The translations under genes and the position numbers were made by a program. The notes below the pieces were generated by a model, which was not told where the DNA came from, did no database searches, and saw only the letters and a list, made by a program, of their open reading frames with translations. Below, one piece after another: positions 1 to 7,019 of a stretch of 8,543 nucleotides of DNA. Position 1 is the stretch's first letter, and every line of letters begins with the position of its first letter. This stretch comes from Actinomycetota bacterium. Lineage in GTDB: Bacteria > Actinomycetota > Actinomycetes > Nanopelagicales > Nanopelagicaceae. The stretch lies in contig CANNDP010000042.1 in assembly GCA_947503395.1 (NCBI GenBank), positions 1-8,543 of the forward strand. Direction: 5' to 3'.

Positions 1-816
1 GGAGCTTATGAGCACGTAGATCTTCGCAGTGGTGCTTACTTCTCAGGTGGAACCCCATACACCGGTCTATTTGCCGGAAATGGACAGAAGGCAACTGACC
101 TACGTCGCGCCTTCCTACTCTGCGTTCCTCGTCAAGAAATTGTCGAGAAGTTGATTGCAACAATTAACTCAGAGATTCCACCACTTCGCTCAGTTACAGT
201 TCCATCACATGAAGATAGCAAGTATGCAAAGGTCATTGCTGCTAATGGATCTTCATACTATGTTGGAACACAAGCTTCACTAAATAGCCGCTCTCTATCA
301 CTCGTTCAGAAGTATCAGAAGAACGCTGTGAAGAATCCGCTAAAGGTGAACTTCCTAGTTCCTGGAAACAATGCACGTCGTGCAGCGCAAGCGCTATTGC
401 TTAAGGCAAACCTTGCTAAGTGCGGCTTTGATGTAAACCTTGATACTCAAGTTGATTGGTCACCAAAGCTTCGCGATTCCAAGTATGACGCGTCATTCTT
501 CGCCTGGGCTGCAACCAGCACAGTGCAAGGAACAATTCGCGCCAACTGGCGTTCTGATGGCTCCAACAATTACAACGGAGCAAACTCAGGTCCTGGACTA
601 GATGCGATTTTGGATGATGTTTTCGGTCGTCCAATGTCAGATACAGTTCTAACCGCAACCTTTATCAAGATTGAACGTGAAATCTTCGGTAAGGGTTACA
701 CGCTACCTCTATACCAGCATCCAGCAGTGACTGCCTATGACAACGACCTTAAGGGCGTTAAGGTCAGCTCACTCTCTCCTGTGAAGGAATGGAACTTCTG
801 GGATTGGAAGTACTAA
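1..816 (+). CDS. ABC transporter substrate-binding protein, family 5 (oligopeptide/dipeptide type), C-terminal part
   Basis: The reading frame is open from base 1 and ends at TAA 814-816, so 271 residues of a protein usually near 500-600 are present. The start, signal peptide and probable lipobox lie left of the window. The visible part reads as the C-terminal lobe of a family 5 (SBP_bac_5) extracellular solute receptor. Near its start is GGTPYTGLFAGNG followed by DLRRAFLLCVPRQEIVEKL, the usual 'becomes the new cycle of peptides' helix. The final stretch, with LYQHPAVTAYDNDLKGV and NFWDW near the end, is typical of the family C-terminus. It would be anchored outside the membrane and hand peptides or related solutes to the permeases encoded downstream. 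A strong hairpin terminator separates it from them, as is common when the receptor is made in excess. Exact substrate cannot be told. An in-frame TTG at 151 is not the true start, because family-like sequence continues upstream of it. Confidence 0.92.
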   Translation, partial: GAYEHVDLRSGAYFSGGTPYTGLFAGNGQKATDLRRAFLLCVPRQEIVEKLIATINSEIPPLRSVTVPSHEDSKYAKVIAANGSSYYVGTQASLNSRSLSLVQKYQKNAVKNPLKVNFLVPGNNARRAAQALLLKANLAKCGFDVNLDTQVDWSPKLRDSKYDASFFAWAATSTVQGTIRANWRSDGSNNYNGANSGPGLDAILDDVFGRPMSDTVLTATFIKIEREIFGKGYTLPLYQHPAVTAYDNDLKGVKVSSLSPVKEWNFWDWKY

Positions 817-847
817 AAAAGAAGTAGAGCTAATCGCTCAACTTTGA

Positions 848-909
848 AGGCTTGTAGGGCCTTAGGGATTTTTAAAGAAATTTCCTAAGGCCCACAGGCT
901 TTATTTTTT
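848..909 (+). terminator. Strong Rho-independent terminator or attenuator between receptor and permease genes
   Basis: A 10 bp perfect core stem pairs GGGCCTTAGG (857-866) with CCTAAGGCCC (884-893). It extends outward by eight more pairs (848-855 with 894-901, one bulged A at 856, two G-U pairs). A T-rich run, TTATTTTTT, follows directly at 901-909. It lies 31 nt after the receptor stop and 58 nt before the permease start. It should end most receptor transcripts. If the permeases lack their own promoter, readthrough would set their lower level. Confidence 0.9.
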
Positions 910-920
910 GATTAATTGAG

Positions 921-926
921 TAATAT
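921..926 (+). promoter_or_regulatory. Possible -10 element for the permease operon
   Basis: TAATAT at 921-926 lies just after the terminator and about 30 nt before the ribosome binding site of the first permease. It is a good match to a -10 hexamer. No convincing -35 is seen 16-18 bp upstream, where the terminator T-run sits, so this is a weak candidate only. Confidence 0.22.
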
Positions 927-955
927 TCGTAGGCTCTAGTAGCCCCCAGGTAGGT

Positions 956-961
956 AAGGAG
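956..961 (+). promoter_or_regulatory. Ribosome binding site fixing the GTG start of permease 1
   Basis: AAGGAG at 956-961 lies 6 nt before the GTG at 968. This is ideal spacing and supports the GTG as the real start of the first permease gene. Confidence 0.8.
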
Positions 962-967
962 ATTGCC

Positions 968-2512
968 GTGCTAGCTTTCATCGCTCGAAGAATCGGCGTC
1001 CTTTTCCTTATCCTTTTTGGCTCAAGCTTTATCCTCTATAACCTTGCAGCAATTGCAGGAGATCCAATAGGTGAGCTTCGCTTCAGCGATGATCCCGAGA
1101 TTCAAGCTCAAATTAGAGAGTTAGAAGAGTTTTTAAGACTCGATGTGCCGCCCCCACTTAGATATTTCATCTGGCTACGCGGCGTACTAGGAATTTTCAC
1201 CGGCAATCTAGATCTGGGACTAACTCGTCTTCGTCTTCCAGTATCGGGCGAAATTGCAACTGCAATGCCAATCACTATTCGACTAGTTATTTTCGCAACT
1301 ATATTTGCAATCATCGTTGGTATTGCCTTAGGTATCGTTACTGCTCTTCGTCAATATTCTCGTTTTGATTATTCGATGACATTCTTTGCATTCCTTCTCT
1401 TCTCACTCCCTATTTTCTGGGTCGCAGTTCTTCTAAAGCAGTACTTAGCAATTCAGTTCAATACTTTCTTATCTGATCCTCAGATAACTACCTCATGGAA
1501 AATCGGAATTGGGCTAGTTGGCTCTATTTTCTGGGCCTCTCTGCTTGGTTCAAAGCGTGGAAACTTTTGGAAGGTATTCGCAATTGTCTTTGTGGCAACT
1601 TTTGCATTCCTCACCTTCGTTGATGAAGCAAATTGGTTAACAGATCCAGCACTTGGCCCAGTATTAATTGGCCTGCTTGCTGTTGGTATTGCATTTGGAA
1701 TTACCTACCTGAGCACGGGATTTGGCAATAAGGCAGCGCTCTATGCCTCACTAACAATGGCTCCACTAACTGTTATCTCTTATTTTGTGGTTTCAAACTC
1801 GCTTAATTCTTCATCATCAATTCCGCAGCTACTTAGATATGCGTTAATCACAATTATCGTTGCAGTGGCGGTAGCTCTTGGATTTGCTCGAATAGATCGT
1901 GGGCCAGTTGTTAGAACTACAATTATTACTGCTCTGCTCTCTGGGCATTTAATTATTGTTGATAAGTTCATGCAGACCTGGAAGCCATATATGGAAGAGG
2001 GATCGGTGAGCTTTAGGCCGATTCCAACTCTGGGCCAAGCAAAGGAGCTATTGACTCCAAATGAGTTCTGGATTTCAACCCTAGATATTTTGGTTCACTT
2101 ATTCTTGCCAACTATCGCCCTTACTTTGATTTCATTTGCTGGATATATCCGCTATTCAAGAGGAACCCTGCTTGAGGTGCTAAATCAGGATTACATCAGA
2201 ACTGCTCGCGCTAAAGGTTTAAATGAGCGAACTGTGATTATGCGTCATGCCTTCCGCAATACTTTGATTCCATTAACCACAATTATGGTGGTTGATTTTG
2301 CTGGAATTGTTGGTGGCGCAATTATCACTGAGCGCGTCTTTGGTTGGTATGGCATGGGAACGCTCTTTAATCGAGCAATTACTAGCCAAGATTTAAATCT
2401 TCTTATGGGTGTTTTCTTTATTACTGCAACACTAGCTGTCATGGCGAACTTAATTGCAGACCTTCTCTACTCAGCCCTTGACCCAAGAATTCGTGTTGGG
2501 AGTGGAAAGTGA
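968..2512 (+). CDS. Peptide-type ABC transporter permease 1 (DppB/OppB-like) with large membrane insertion
   Basis: This is one of two inner-membrane subunits of a family 5 (dipeptide/oligopeptide) importer. It starts with GTG behind AAGGAG. Residues 1-30 form the first membrane helix with the family opening MLAFIARRIGVLFLI. The transport domain begins around residue 100 (AMPITIRLVIFATIFAI, then ALGIVTALRQYSRFDY). The cytoplasmic EAA loop that docks on the ATPase is DYIRTARAKGLNERTVIMRH at 408-427, and the C-terminus has the usual ALDPRIRV. At 514 residues it is much longer than the usual 310-340. The excess, roughly residues 172-350, is a hydrophobic insertion with about five or six extra membrane helices, placed between the FSLPIFWVAVLLKQY segment and the HLFLPTIALTLISFA segment. 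From memory, a subgroup of actinobacterial permeases shares this layout. The stop overlaps the next start by 4 nt. Confidence 0.93.
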   Translation: MLAFIARRIGVLFLILFGSSFILYNLAAIAGDPIGELRFSDDPEIQAQIRELEEFLRLDVPPPLRYFIWLRGVLGIFTGNLDLGLTRLRLPVSGEIATAMPITIRLVIFATIFAIIVGIALGIVTALRQYSRFDYSMTFFAFLLFSLPIFWVAVLLKQYLAIQFNTFLSDPQITTSWKIGIGLVGSIFWASLLGSKRGNFWKVFAIVFVATFAFLTFVDEANWLTDPALGPVLIGLLAVGIAFGITYLSTGFGNKAALYASLTMAPLTVISYFVVSNSLNSSSSIPQLLRYALITIIVAVAVALGFARIDRGPVVRTTIITALLSGHLIIVDKFMQTWKPYMEEGSVSFRPIPTLGQAKELLTPNEFWISTLDILVHLFLPTIALTLISFAGYIRYSRGTLLEVLNQDYIRTARAKGLNERTVIMRHAFRNTLIPLTTIMVVDFAGIVGGAIITERVFGWYGMGTLFNRAITSQDLNLLMGVFFITATLAVMANLIADLLYSALDPRIRVGSGK

Positions 2513-3594
2513 AAATTAGAAGAAAGAGTAAAGAGCAGGCTCTTGAAGAGTTAACCATTGAATCTGGCGAGAATGCTATTGCCAATAAGGAAGTTGAAGG
2601 ATTGACGCAATGGCAGATTATTCGTCGTCGTTTCTTTAAGCATAAGGCTGCAGTAGCCTCACTCATCTTCTTAACATTCATCATTGTCTTTGTATTTTCC
2701 GCAGTTGATGCAAACTTTGGTCCAATAAAGACTAAGGGTTGGTGGAAGTGGTCTCCAGATGATCTGCCAGATCTTCGATTTGGCGATTGCCCTAATGACA
2801 CCATTGGCTGTCCAACAATTTCACTTGTTCCAAAGTTTTTAGGGGGAGCGGGAATTGGTCTTGGCGAGCATCCATTTGGTCAGGATGACATTGGCCGGGA
2901 TTACTTCTCGCTGGTAATGAAGGGCACACAGCGCTCGATTCAAGTTATGTTCATTATTGGATTCTTTGCAGCGATTATCGGAACTGTTGTTGGCGCTGTT
3001 GCTGGCTACTACCGAGGCGTCGTTGATAACGTTCTTATGCGTTTCACCGACTTCATCATCACAATTCCAGCAGTTATCGTGGGATCAGTGATCGGTGCAA
3101 AATTTGGAAATCTTGGCGCAATCATTCTTGCGGTTTATTTGGGTCTCTTTGCCTGGACGGGGCTATCGCGTCTGGTTCGTGGCGAGTTTTTAACCCTTCG
3201 TGAGCGAGAGTTTGTCGATGCGGCGCGAGTTGCTGGAGCATCGACTAGAAGAATTATCTTCAAGCACATTCTTCCAAATGCCGTTGGTGTAATCATCGTT
3301 TCAGTTACCTTGCTACTCTCCGGCGCAATCTTGCTAGAGACCGCCCTTTCCTACCTTGGCTTTGGAGTTGTACCACCTGATGTTTCCCTTGGGCTATTAA
3401 TTAATCAATATCAGGATGCTTTTACAACCAGGCCATTCCTATTCTGGTATCCAGGATTCTTCATTGTAAGTATTGCCTTAAGTATTAACTTCATTGGTGA
3501 TGGGCTAAGAGATGCCTTTGATCCAAGGCAGAAGCGCAAGATTACAAAGAAGGAAAAACAGAACGCCAGAGCTATTGCAAGAAATCAGGCGTAG
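2509..3594 (+). CDS. Peptide-type ABC transporter permease 2 (DppC/OppC-like)
   Basis: This is the second membrane subunit of the importer, 361 residues. Its GTG start (2509-2511) overlaps the preceding TGA stop in a GTGA junction, with GGGAG at 2498-2502 in the right place, so translation is probably coupled. A cytoplasmic N-terminus (about 1-45) leads to the first helix at about 46-66. A periplasmic loop ends with the family motif HPFGQDDIGRD (121-131). Helices from about 143 carry the transport domain, with the ATPase-docking EAA loop at about 234-257 (EFVDAARVAGAS, then HILPN). ETALSYLGFGV at 277-287 and GDGLRDAFDPR at 330-340 are standard for DppC. The loop holds two close cysteines, C94 and C101, that could form a small disulfide. 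The last 10 bases overlap the 3' end of an opposite-strand gene. Confidence 0.95.
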   Translation: MKIRRKSKEQALEELTIESGENAIANKEVEGLTQWQIIRRRFFKHKAAVASLIFLTFIIVFVFSAVDANFGPIKTKGWWKWSPDDLPDLRFGDCPNDTIGCPTISLVPKFLGGAGIGLGEHPFGQDDIGRDYFSLVMKGTQRSIQVMFIIGFFAAIIGTVVGAVAGYYRGVVDNVLMRFTDFIITIPAVIVGSVIGAKFGNLGAIILAVYLGLFAWTGLSRLVRGEFLTLREREFVDAARVAGASTRRIIFKHILPNAVGVIIVSVTLLLSGAILLETALSYLGFGVVPPDVSLGLLINQYQDAFTTRPFLFWYPGFFIVSIALSINFIGDGLRDAFDPRQKRKITKKEKQNARAIARNQA

Positions 3595-4214
3595 GCGATC
3601 AAATGCGAAATAATTACAGTAATTCCAAGAGCTATATAGAGGAATTTAGCCAGATTATTAACTTTAATTTCACTAGCGATACTTCCTTTAAAACTTCCGC
3701 GCTCCTGGATGTAGCGGCGAGCAATTTGAGCCGCAGCTCCAGAATCGGATCGAGGCGAGTCAGCAGCTTTAATTCCGCTACCTTGTTGATGAAATCCTTT
3801 GAGTTCACTGGGATGAATAGCTCGGTGCTGAGATCTAGAGGGTCCAGCAGCAGCCCAGCATTTAATGATTCCAAGATCACTTTTTATGTTGAGAACAAAT
3901 TTAGTATCAAGATCACTAACCTGCCTCCAATCAAGGATTGTGGTGGTGAAGGGGTTTCTAACTGCCAGTCCAAGGTCGGTAAAGACCAGAGCAGGTCTTT
4001 GAATTCCCAGGTAGACCGAGGTAGCAATCAAGAGGATAAGAGCGCAAAAGGCGAAATTTTCAGCGCTGCTGTATTTGGATTCAAGGACTGTAGTAATCAG
4101 CATCCCAAGACAGAAGAGATATCCCAAACTACTGTAAACTCGCGAGCCTTGGGCACGGAAAATAATCAGATTTCCACCGTTGTTAACCAGAGCGCTGAAT
4201 GGAGAGTTAGCCAT
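3585..4214 (-). CDS. Small membrane protein with PH-like domain, antisense within the transporter operon
   Basis: This encodes 209 residues starting MANSPFSALV and ending HLIAYA. Hydrophobic helices lie near residues 29-46 (LGYLFCLGMLITT) and 51-70 (FAFCALILLIATSVYLG). A soluble stretch follows, beginning QRPALVFTDLGLAVRNPF and DWRQVSDL and reaching KCWAAAGPSRSQHR. That pattern matches the bacterial PH-like domain of actinobacterial membrane proteins (the bPH_6 type, from memory). A single C-terminal helix, FLYIALGITVIISHLIAYA, closes the protein. The function of this family is not established. The ATG at 4214-4212 is chosen because it gives the family-like N-terminus without running deep into the ATPase gene. 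Its ribosome site is weak: an AGGA about 11 nt upstream lies inside the ATPase coding region. The frame stays open upstream to 4481, but that part is antisense to the ATPase. The stop lies within permease 2. Start confidence is lower than gene confidence. Confidence 0.75.
   Translation of the reverse strand: MANSPFSALVNNGGNLIIFRAQGSRVYSSLGYLFCLGMLITTVLESKYSSAENFAFCALILLIATSVYLGIQRPALVFTDLGLAVRNPFTTTILDWRQVSDLDTKFVLNIKSDLGIIKCWAAAGPSRSQHRAIHPSELKGFHQQGSGIKAADSPRSDSGAAAQIARRYIQERGSFKGSIASEIKVNNLAKFLYIALGITVIISHLIAYA
4200..4206 (+). promoter_or_regulatory. Ribosome binding site for the double ATPase
   Basis: TGGAGAG at 4200-4206 is 6 nt before the ATG at 4213. It decides this start over an upstream in-frame TTG at 4180 that would add 11 residues with no family match. 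The site lies inside codons 3-5 of the opposite-strand PH-like gene. Confidence 0.75.
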
Positions 4215-5856
4215 GAGTGAGCCAATCCTAAAGGTTAAAGATTTCTCGGTCGATTTCTGGGTCGATGGCCTTTGGTATCCAGCAGCGATCAAGATGAACT
4301 TCGAGCTCCACCCGGGCAAAGTCCTAGCCATCGTTGGTGAGTCAGGTTCTGGTAAATCAACAACTGCCCTTGGTCTAATGGATCTCCTTGCATCAAATGC
4401 AAGACGAAGCGGACAGGTCCTAATTAAAGATGTGGATATGATCAATGTGAAGAGTTCAACGCTTCGCAAATTCCGCGGCAAGGAAGTTGCCTATATTTTC
4501 CAAGAGCCGATGACTGCGCTAAATCCGGTCTACACCATTGGTTTCCAAATTGTTGAAACCTTAAGAAATCACTTTGATATGGGGCCAAAGCAGGCTCGTA
4601 CTCGCGCCGTCGAGCTTCTGACTATGGTTGAAATCCCAAGTCCAGAGCAATCATTTGATAAATATCCTCACCAACTATCAGGTGGTCAGCGCCAGAGAGC
4701 AATGATTGCTCAAGCACTTGCCTGTGATCCAGGTCTTTTGGTGGCAGATGAGCCAACCACCGCACTTGATGTGACAATCCAAGCAGAAATCTTGGATTTG
4801 ATGCGAAGCCTTAAAGATCGACTTAACTCAGCAATCCTTCTTATCACCCATGATATGGGCGTTGTTGCTGATATGGCAGATGAGATTTTGGTTATGAAAG
4901 ATGGCTTAACTGTTGAGCATGGCAGCTCTGATCAAATCTTTAATCGCCCAAAGCATCCCTATACAACTGAGCTATTAGCTGCAGTTCCAAAGCTAGGCTC
5001 CTCTAGAAAGCGTGTTCTTAAAGTGGCAAGAGATGCCGAGCCAGTACTTAAGATGCGTAATGTCACTATTGAATATCCAAAACGAGGAAGAATTCCCGCC
5101 TTTACTGCGGTTAAAGACTTTTCATTGGATATTTTCCCTGGAGAAATCGTCGGCCTAGTAGGCGAATCAGGCTCTGGAAAGACCACAGTTGGAAAAGCGG
5201 CTATTGGCTTGCTTCCAATCAAGTCAGGAAGTCTCGAGATCGTTGGCAAAGATATTAGTAAGGCCTCACAGAAAGAGCTCTTCACTATCCGGCGCCACAC
5301 TGGAATCGTCTTTCAAGATCCGGCATCATCGTTAAACCCACGTCTTCCAATCGGTGAATCAATTGGTGAGCCATTATTCCTAGCCAAACTAGCTAAAGGC
5401 GATGAGCTAAATAAGAAGGTTGAGGATCTACTTGAGCAGGTTGAGCTTCCTCGCTCTTATCGAAATCGCTTCCCTCACGAGCTATCGGGTGGCCAGAGGC
5501 AGCGAGTTGGAATTGCAAGAGCTCTTGCTCTCACCCCAGATCTATTAATTGCAGATGAACCAACCTCAGCACTTGATGTTTCAGTACAAGCACGCTTCCT
5601 TGACCTCTTGCTTGATCTGCAAGATAAATTGAAGTTTGCCTGCCTCTTCATCAGCCATGATTTAGCAGTTGTTGACATCTTGGCTCACCGAATTGCAGTT
5701 ATGCAAAATGGAATCTTGGTTGAAGAGGGCGAGCGAGATCAGATTCTCAATAGCGCTAAAGATCCCTACACTCAGCGCCTTATCGCCGCAGTTCCTGTGC
5801 CAGATCCTGCAGAGCAGAGGAAGAGACGCGAAGCCCGTCTAGCCGGCAAGAAATAG
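4213..5856 (+). CDS. Peptide-type ABC transporter ATP-binding protein, fused DppD-DppF
   Basis: This 547-residue cytoplasmic protein carries both ATPase halves of the importer. Half 1 has Walker A GESGSGKST (42-50), Q-loop Q97, signature LSGGQ (155-159), Walker B LLVADEP (175-181) and switch H213. It is followed by the oligopeptide-type tail (RPKHPYTTELLAAVP) at about 240-260. Half 2 has Walker A GESGSGKTT (317-325), signature LSGGQ (424-428), Walker B LLIADEP (444-450) and switch H482, followed by DPYTQRLIAAVPVPDP. All catalytic motifs are intact in both halves, so both sites look competent. Fused DppD-DppF proteins are known elsewhere (GsiA and YejF types). It sits 618 bases after permease 2 with only the antisense PH-like gene between them, and 2 nt before the dioxygenase gene. 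Its ATG overlaps that of the antisense gene within one CATG. Confidence 0.95.
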   Translation: MSEPILKVKDFSVDFWVDGLWYPAAIKMNFELHPGKVLAIVGESGSGKSTTALGLMDLLASNARRSGQVLIKDVDMINVKSSTLRKFRGKEVAYIFQEPMTALNPVYTIGFQIVETLRNHFDMGPKQARTRAVELLTMVEIPSPEQSFDKYPHQLSGGQRQRAMIAQALACDPGLLVADEPTTALDVTIQAEILDLMRSLKDRLNSAILLITHDMGVVADMADEILVMKDGLTVEHGSSDQIFNRPKHPYTTELLAAVPKLGSSRKRVLKVARDAEPVLKMRNVTIEYPKRGRIPAFTAVKDFSLDIFPGEIVGLVGESGSGKTTVGKAAIGLLPIKSGSLEIVGKDISKASQKELFTIRRHTGIVFQDPASSLNPRLPIGESIGEPLFLAKLAKGDELNKKVEDLLEQVELPRSYRNRFPHELSGGQRQRVGIARALALTPDLLIADEPTSALDVSVQARFLDLLLDLQDKLKFACLFISHDLAVVDILAHRIAVMQNGILVEEGERDQILNSAKDPYTQRLIAAVPVPDPAEQRKRREARLAGKK

Positions 5857-5858
5857 TT

Positions 5859-7019
5859 ATGACTCAGCCAGTTTCTCTAGAGGACTTTGGCATCTCTAAA
5901 GAATTTGGCTATATGCAACACCGTGATCCAGTCACATCACTCTCTGCTGCAAACGGTGCTTGGGATGAGATGGCACGGAATCTGCCAAAGTATTTAATGG
6001 GTTCAGATTTTAGATCCCGAGTTCAATCACTGCCACCATTCAAAATGGATGCGCTAGCAAGTGAAGGCGAAGTCAGACGAGCCATGCTCGCACTTTCCTA
6101 TATCGGGATGGCCTATCAATGGTCAGAAAACGATGCAGCCCATGTGATTCCATCAGTTTTAGCAAAGCCTTGGTATGAGCTAGGGGTCAAAGTTGGTCGC
6201 CCGCCAATTCTTAGTTATGTCTCATACTCAATTGATAATTGGTATCGCCTCGATCCAAAAAAGGAAATTGAATGTGGAAATATCGCCCTCCTGCAATGCT
6301 TCCTTGGGGGACAAGATGAAGAGTGGTTCATTCTTATTCACATTGATATTGAGAAGAAGGCTGGAATCGCGCTTCATGCCATTGAACTAGCCCAGAAGGC
6401 AGTTGTCGCCAATGACAGCGACGCACTAGATATCGCTCTTACTCAACTGCGAGATGGCATCAAGAGCATGTATGACGTCCTTGCCAGAATGCCAGAGAAG
6501 TGTGATCCATATGTTTATTTCCATAGGGTCAGGCCATATATCTTTGGCTGGCGCAATAACCCAGCTCTTCCTAATGGTGTTGTTTATGAAGGCGTAGAGG
6601 CCCTAGGGGGCAAGGGAATGACCTATCGAGGAGAGACTGGCGCCCAGAGCGCGATCGTTCCAGCACTTGATGGAGTTCTAGGAATTGAACATGAAAGAGA
6701 TGAGCTACGAGAGTATTTAATGGAGATGCGCGAATATATGCCTCCCAAGCATGTGGCATTTATTGAAGCTGTTGAGGCAGGTCCATCGGTGCGGGAGTTT
6801 GTTAAGAAGGTCAATCGCGCCTCAACAACAGAGCTCTTTAATCAATCTGTTGAGCTAGTTGCAGATTTTAGAGCGATGCATCTTGAATATGCCGGGCAAT
6901 ATATTCATGCCCAGGCCCAGAAGGCCCCAGGAAACCCTTCAGCTGTTGGTACAGGGGGAACTCCCTTTATGACCTATCTTCGCAAGCATCGAGATGAAAC
7001 AAAGGCGCAGAGCCTCTAA
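5859..7019 (+). CDS. Indoleamine 2,3-dioxygenase family haem protein
   Basis: This 386-residue cytoplasmic protein is of the IDO family, whose classical reaction is haem-dependent O2 cleavage of the tryptophan indole ring to N-formylkynurenine. Family signatures run in order: GRPPILSYVSYSIDNW, FLGGQDEEWF, YFHRVRPYIFGW, GVVYEGV, TGAQSAIVPALDGVLG, YMPPKH, and the C-terminal loop GTGGTPFM. By alignment to human IDO1 from memory, the proximal haem ligand H346 corresponds to H341 (AMHLEYAGQYI), R231 to R225, F227 to F221 and F163 to F157. The position of S167 holds H161 here. The length is normal for IDO. It starts 2 nt after the ATPase stop with no good ribosome site (TAGTTATG), so it is probably translated by coupling in the transporter operon. 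The substrate could be tryptophan or another indole; relatives such as PrnB do different chemistry. Its stop overlaps that of the convergent downstream gene. Confidence 0.9.
   Translation: MTQPVSLEDFGISKEFGYMQHRDPVTSLSAANGAWDEMARNLPKYLMGSDFRSRVQSLPPFKMDALASEGEVRRAMLALSYIGMAYQWSENDAAHVIPSVLAKPWYELGVKVGRPPILSYVSYSIDNWYRLDPKKEIECGNIALLQCFLGGQDEEWFILIHIDIEKKAGIALHAIELAQKAVVANDSDALDIALTQLRDGIKSMYDVLARMPEKCDPYVYFHRVRPYIFGWRNNPALPNGVVYEGVEALGGKGMTYRGETGAQSAIVPALDGVLGIEHERDELREYLMEMREYMPPKHVAFIEAVEAGPSVREFVKKVNRASTTELFNQSVELVADFRAMHLEYAGQYIHAQAQKAPGNPSAVGTGGTPFMTYLRKHRDETKAQSL

Noticed and set aside
3603..4220. Plus-strand open frame of 205 codons between permease 2 and the ATPase
   Set aside because: It is antisense to the PH-like gene, is Ser/Asn-rich with no recognisable domain or hydrophobic pattern, and has no ribosome site. 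The minus-strand reading has membrane helices and a family-like domain.
4215..4481. Upstream extension of the PH-like gene on the minus strand
   Set aside because: The added 89 residues are the antisense of the conserved Walker A region of the ATPase and have no family-like features; the ATG at 4214 is preferred.
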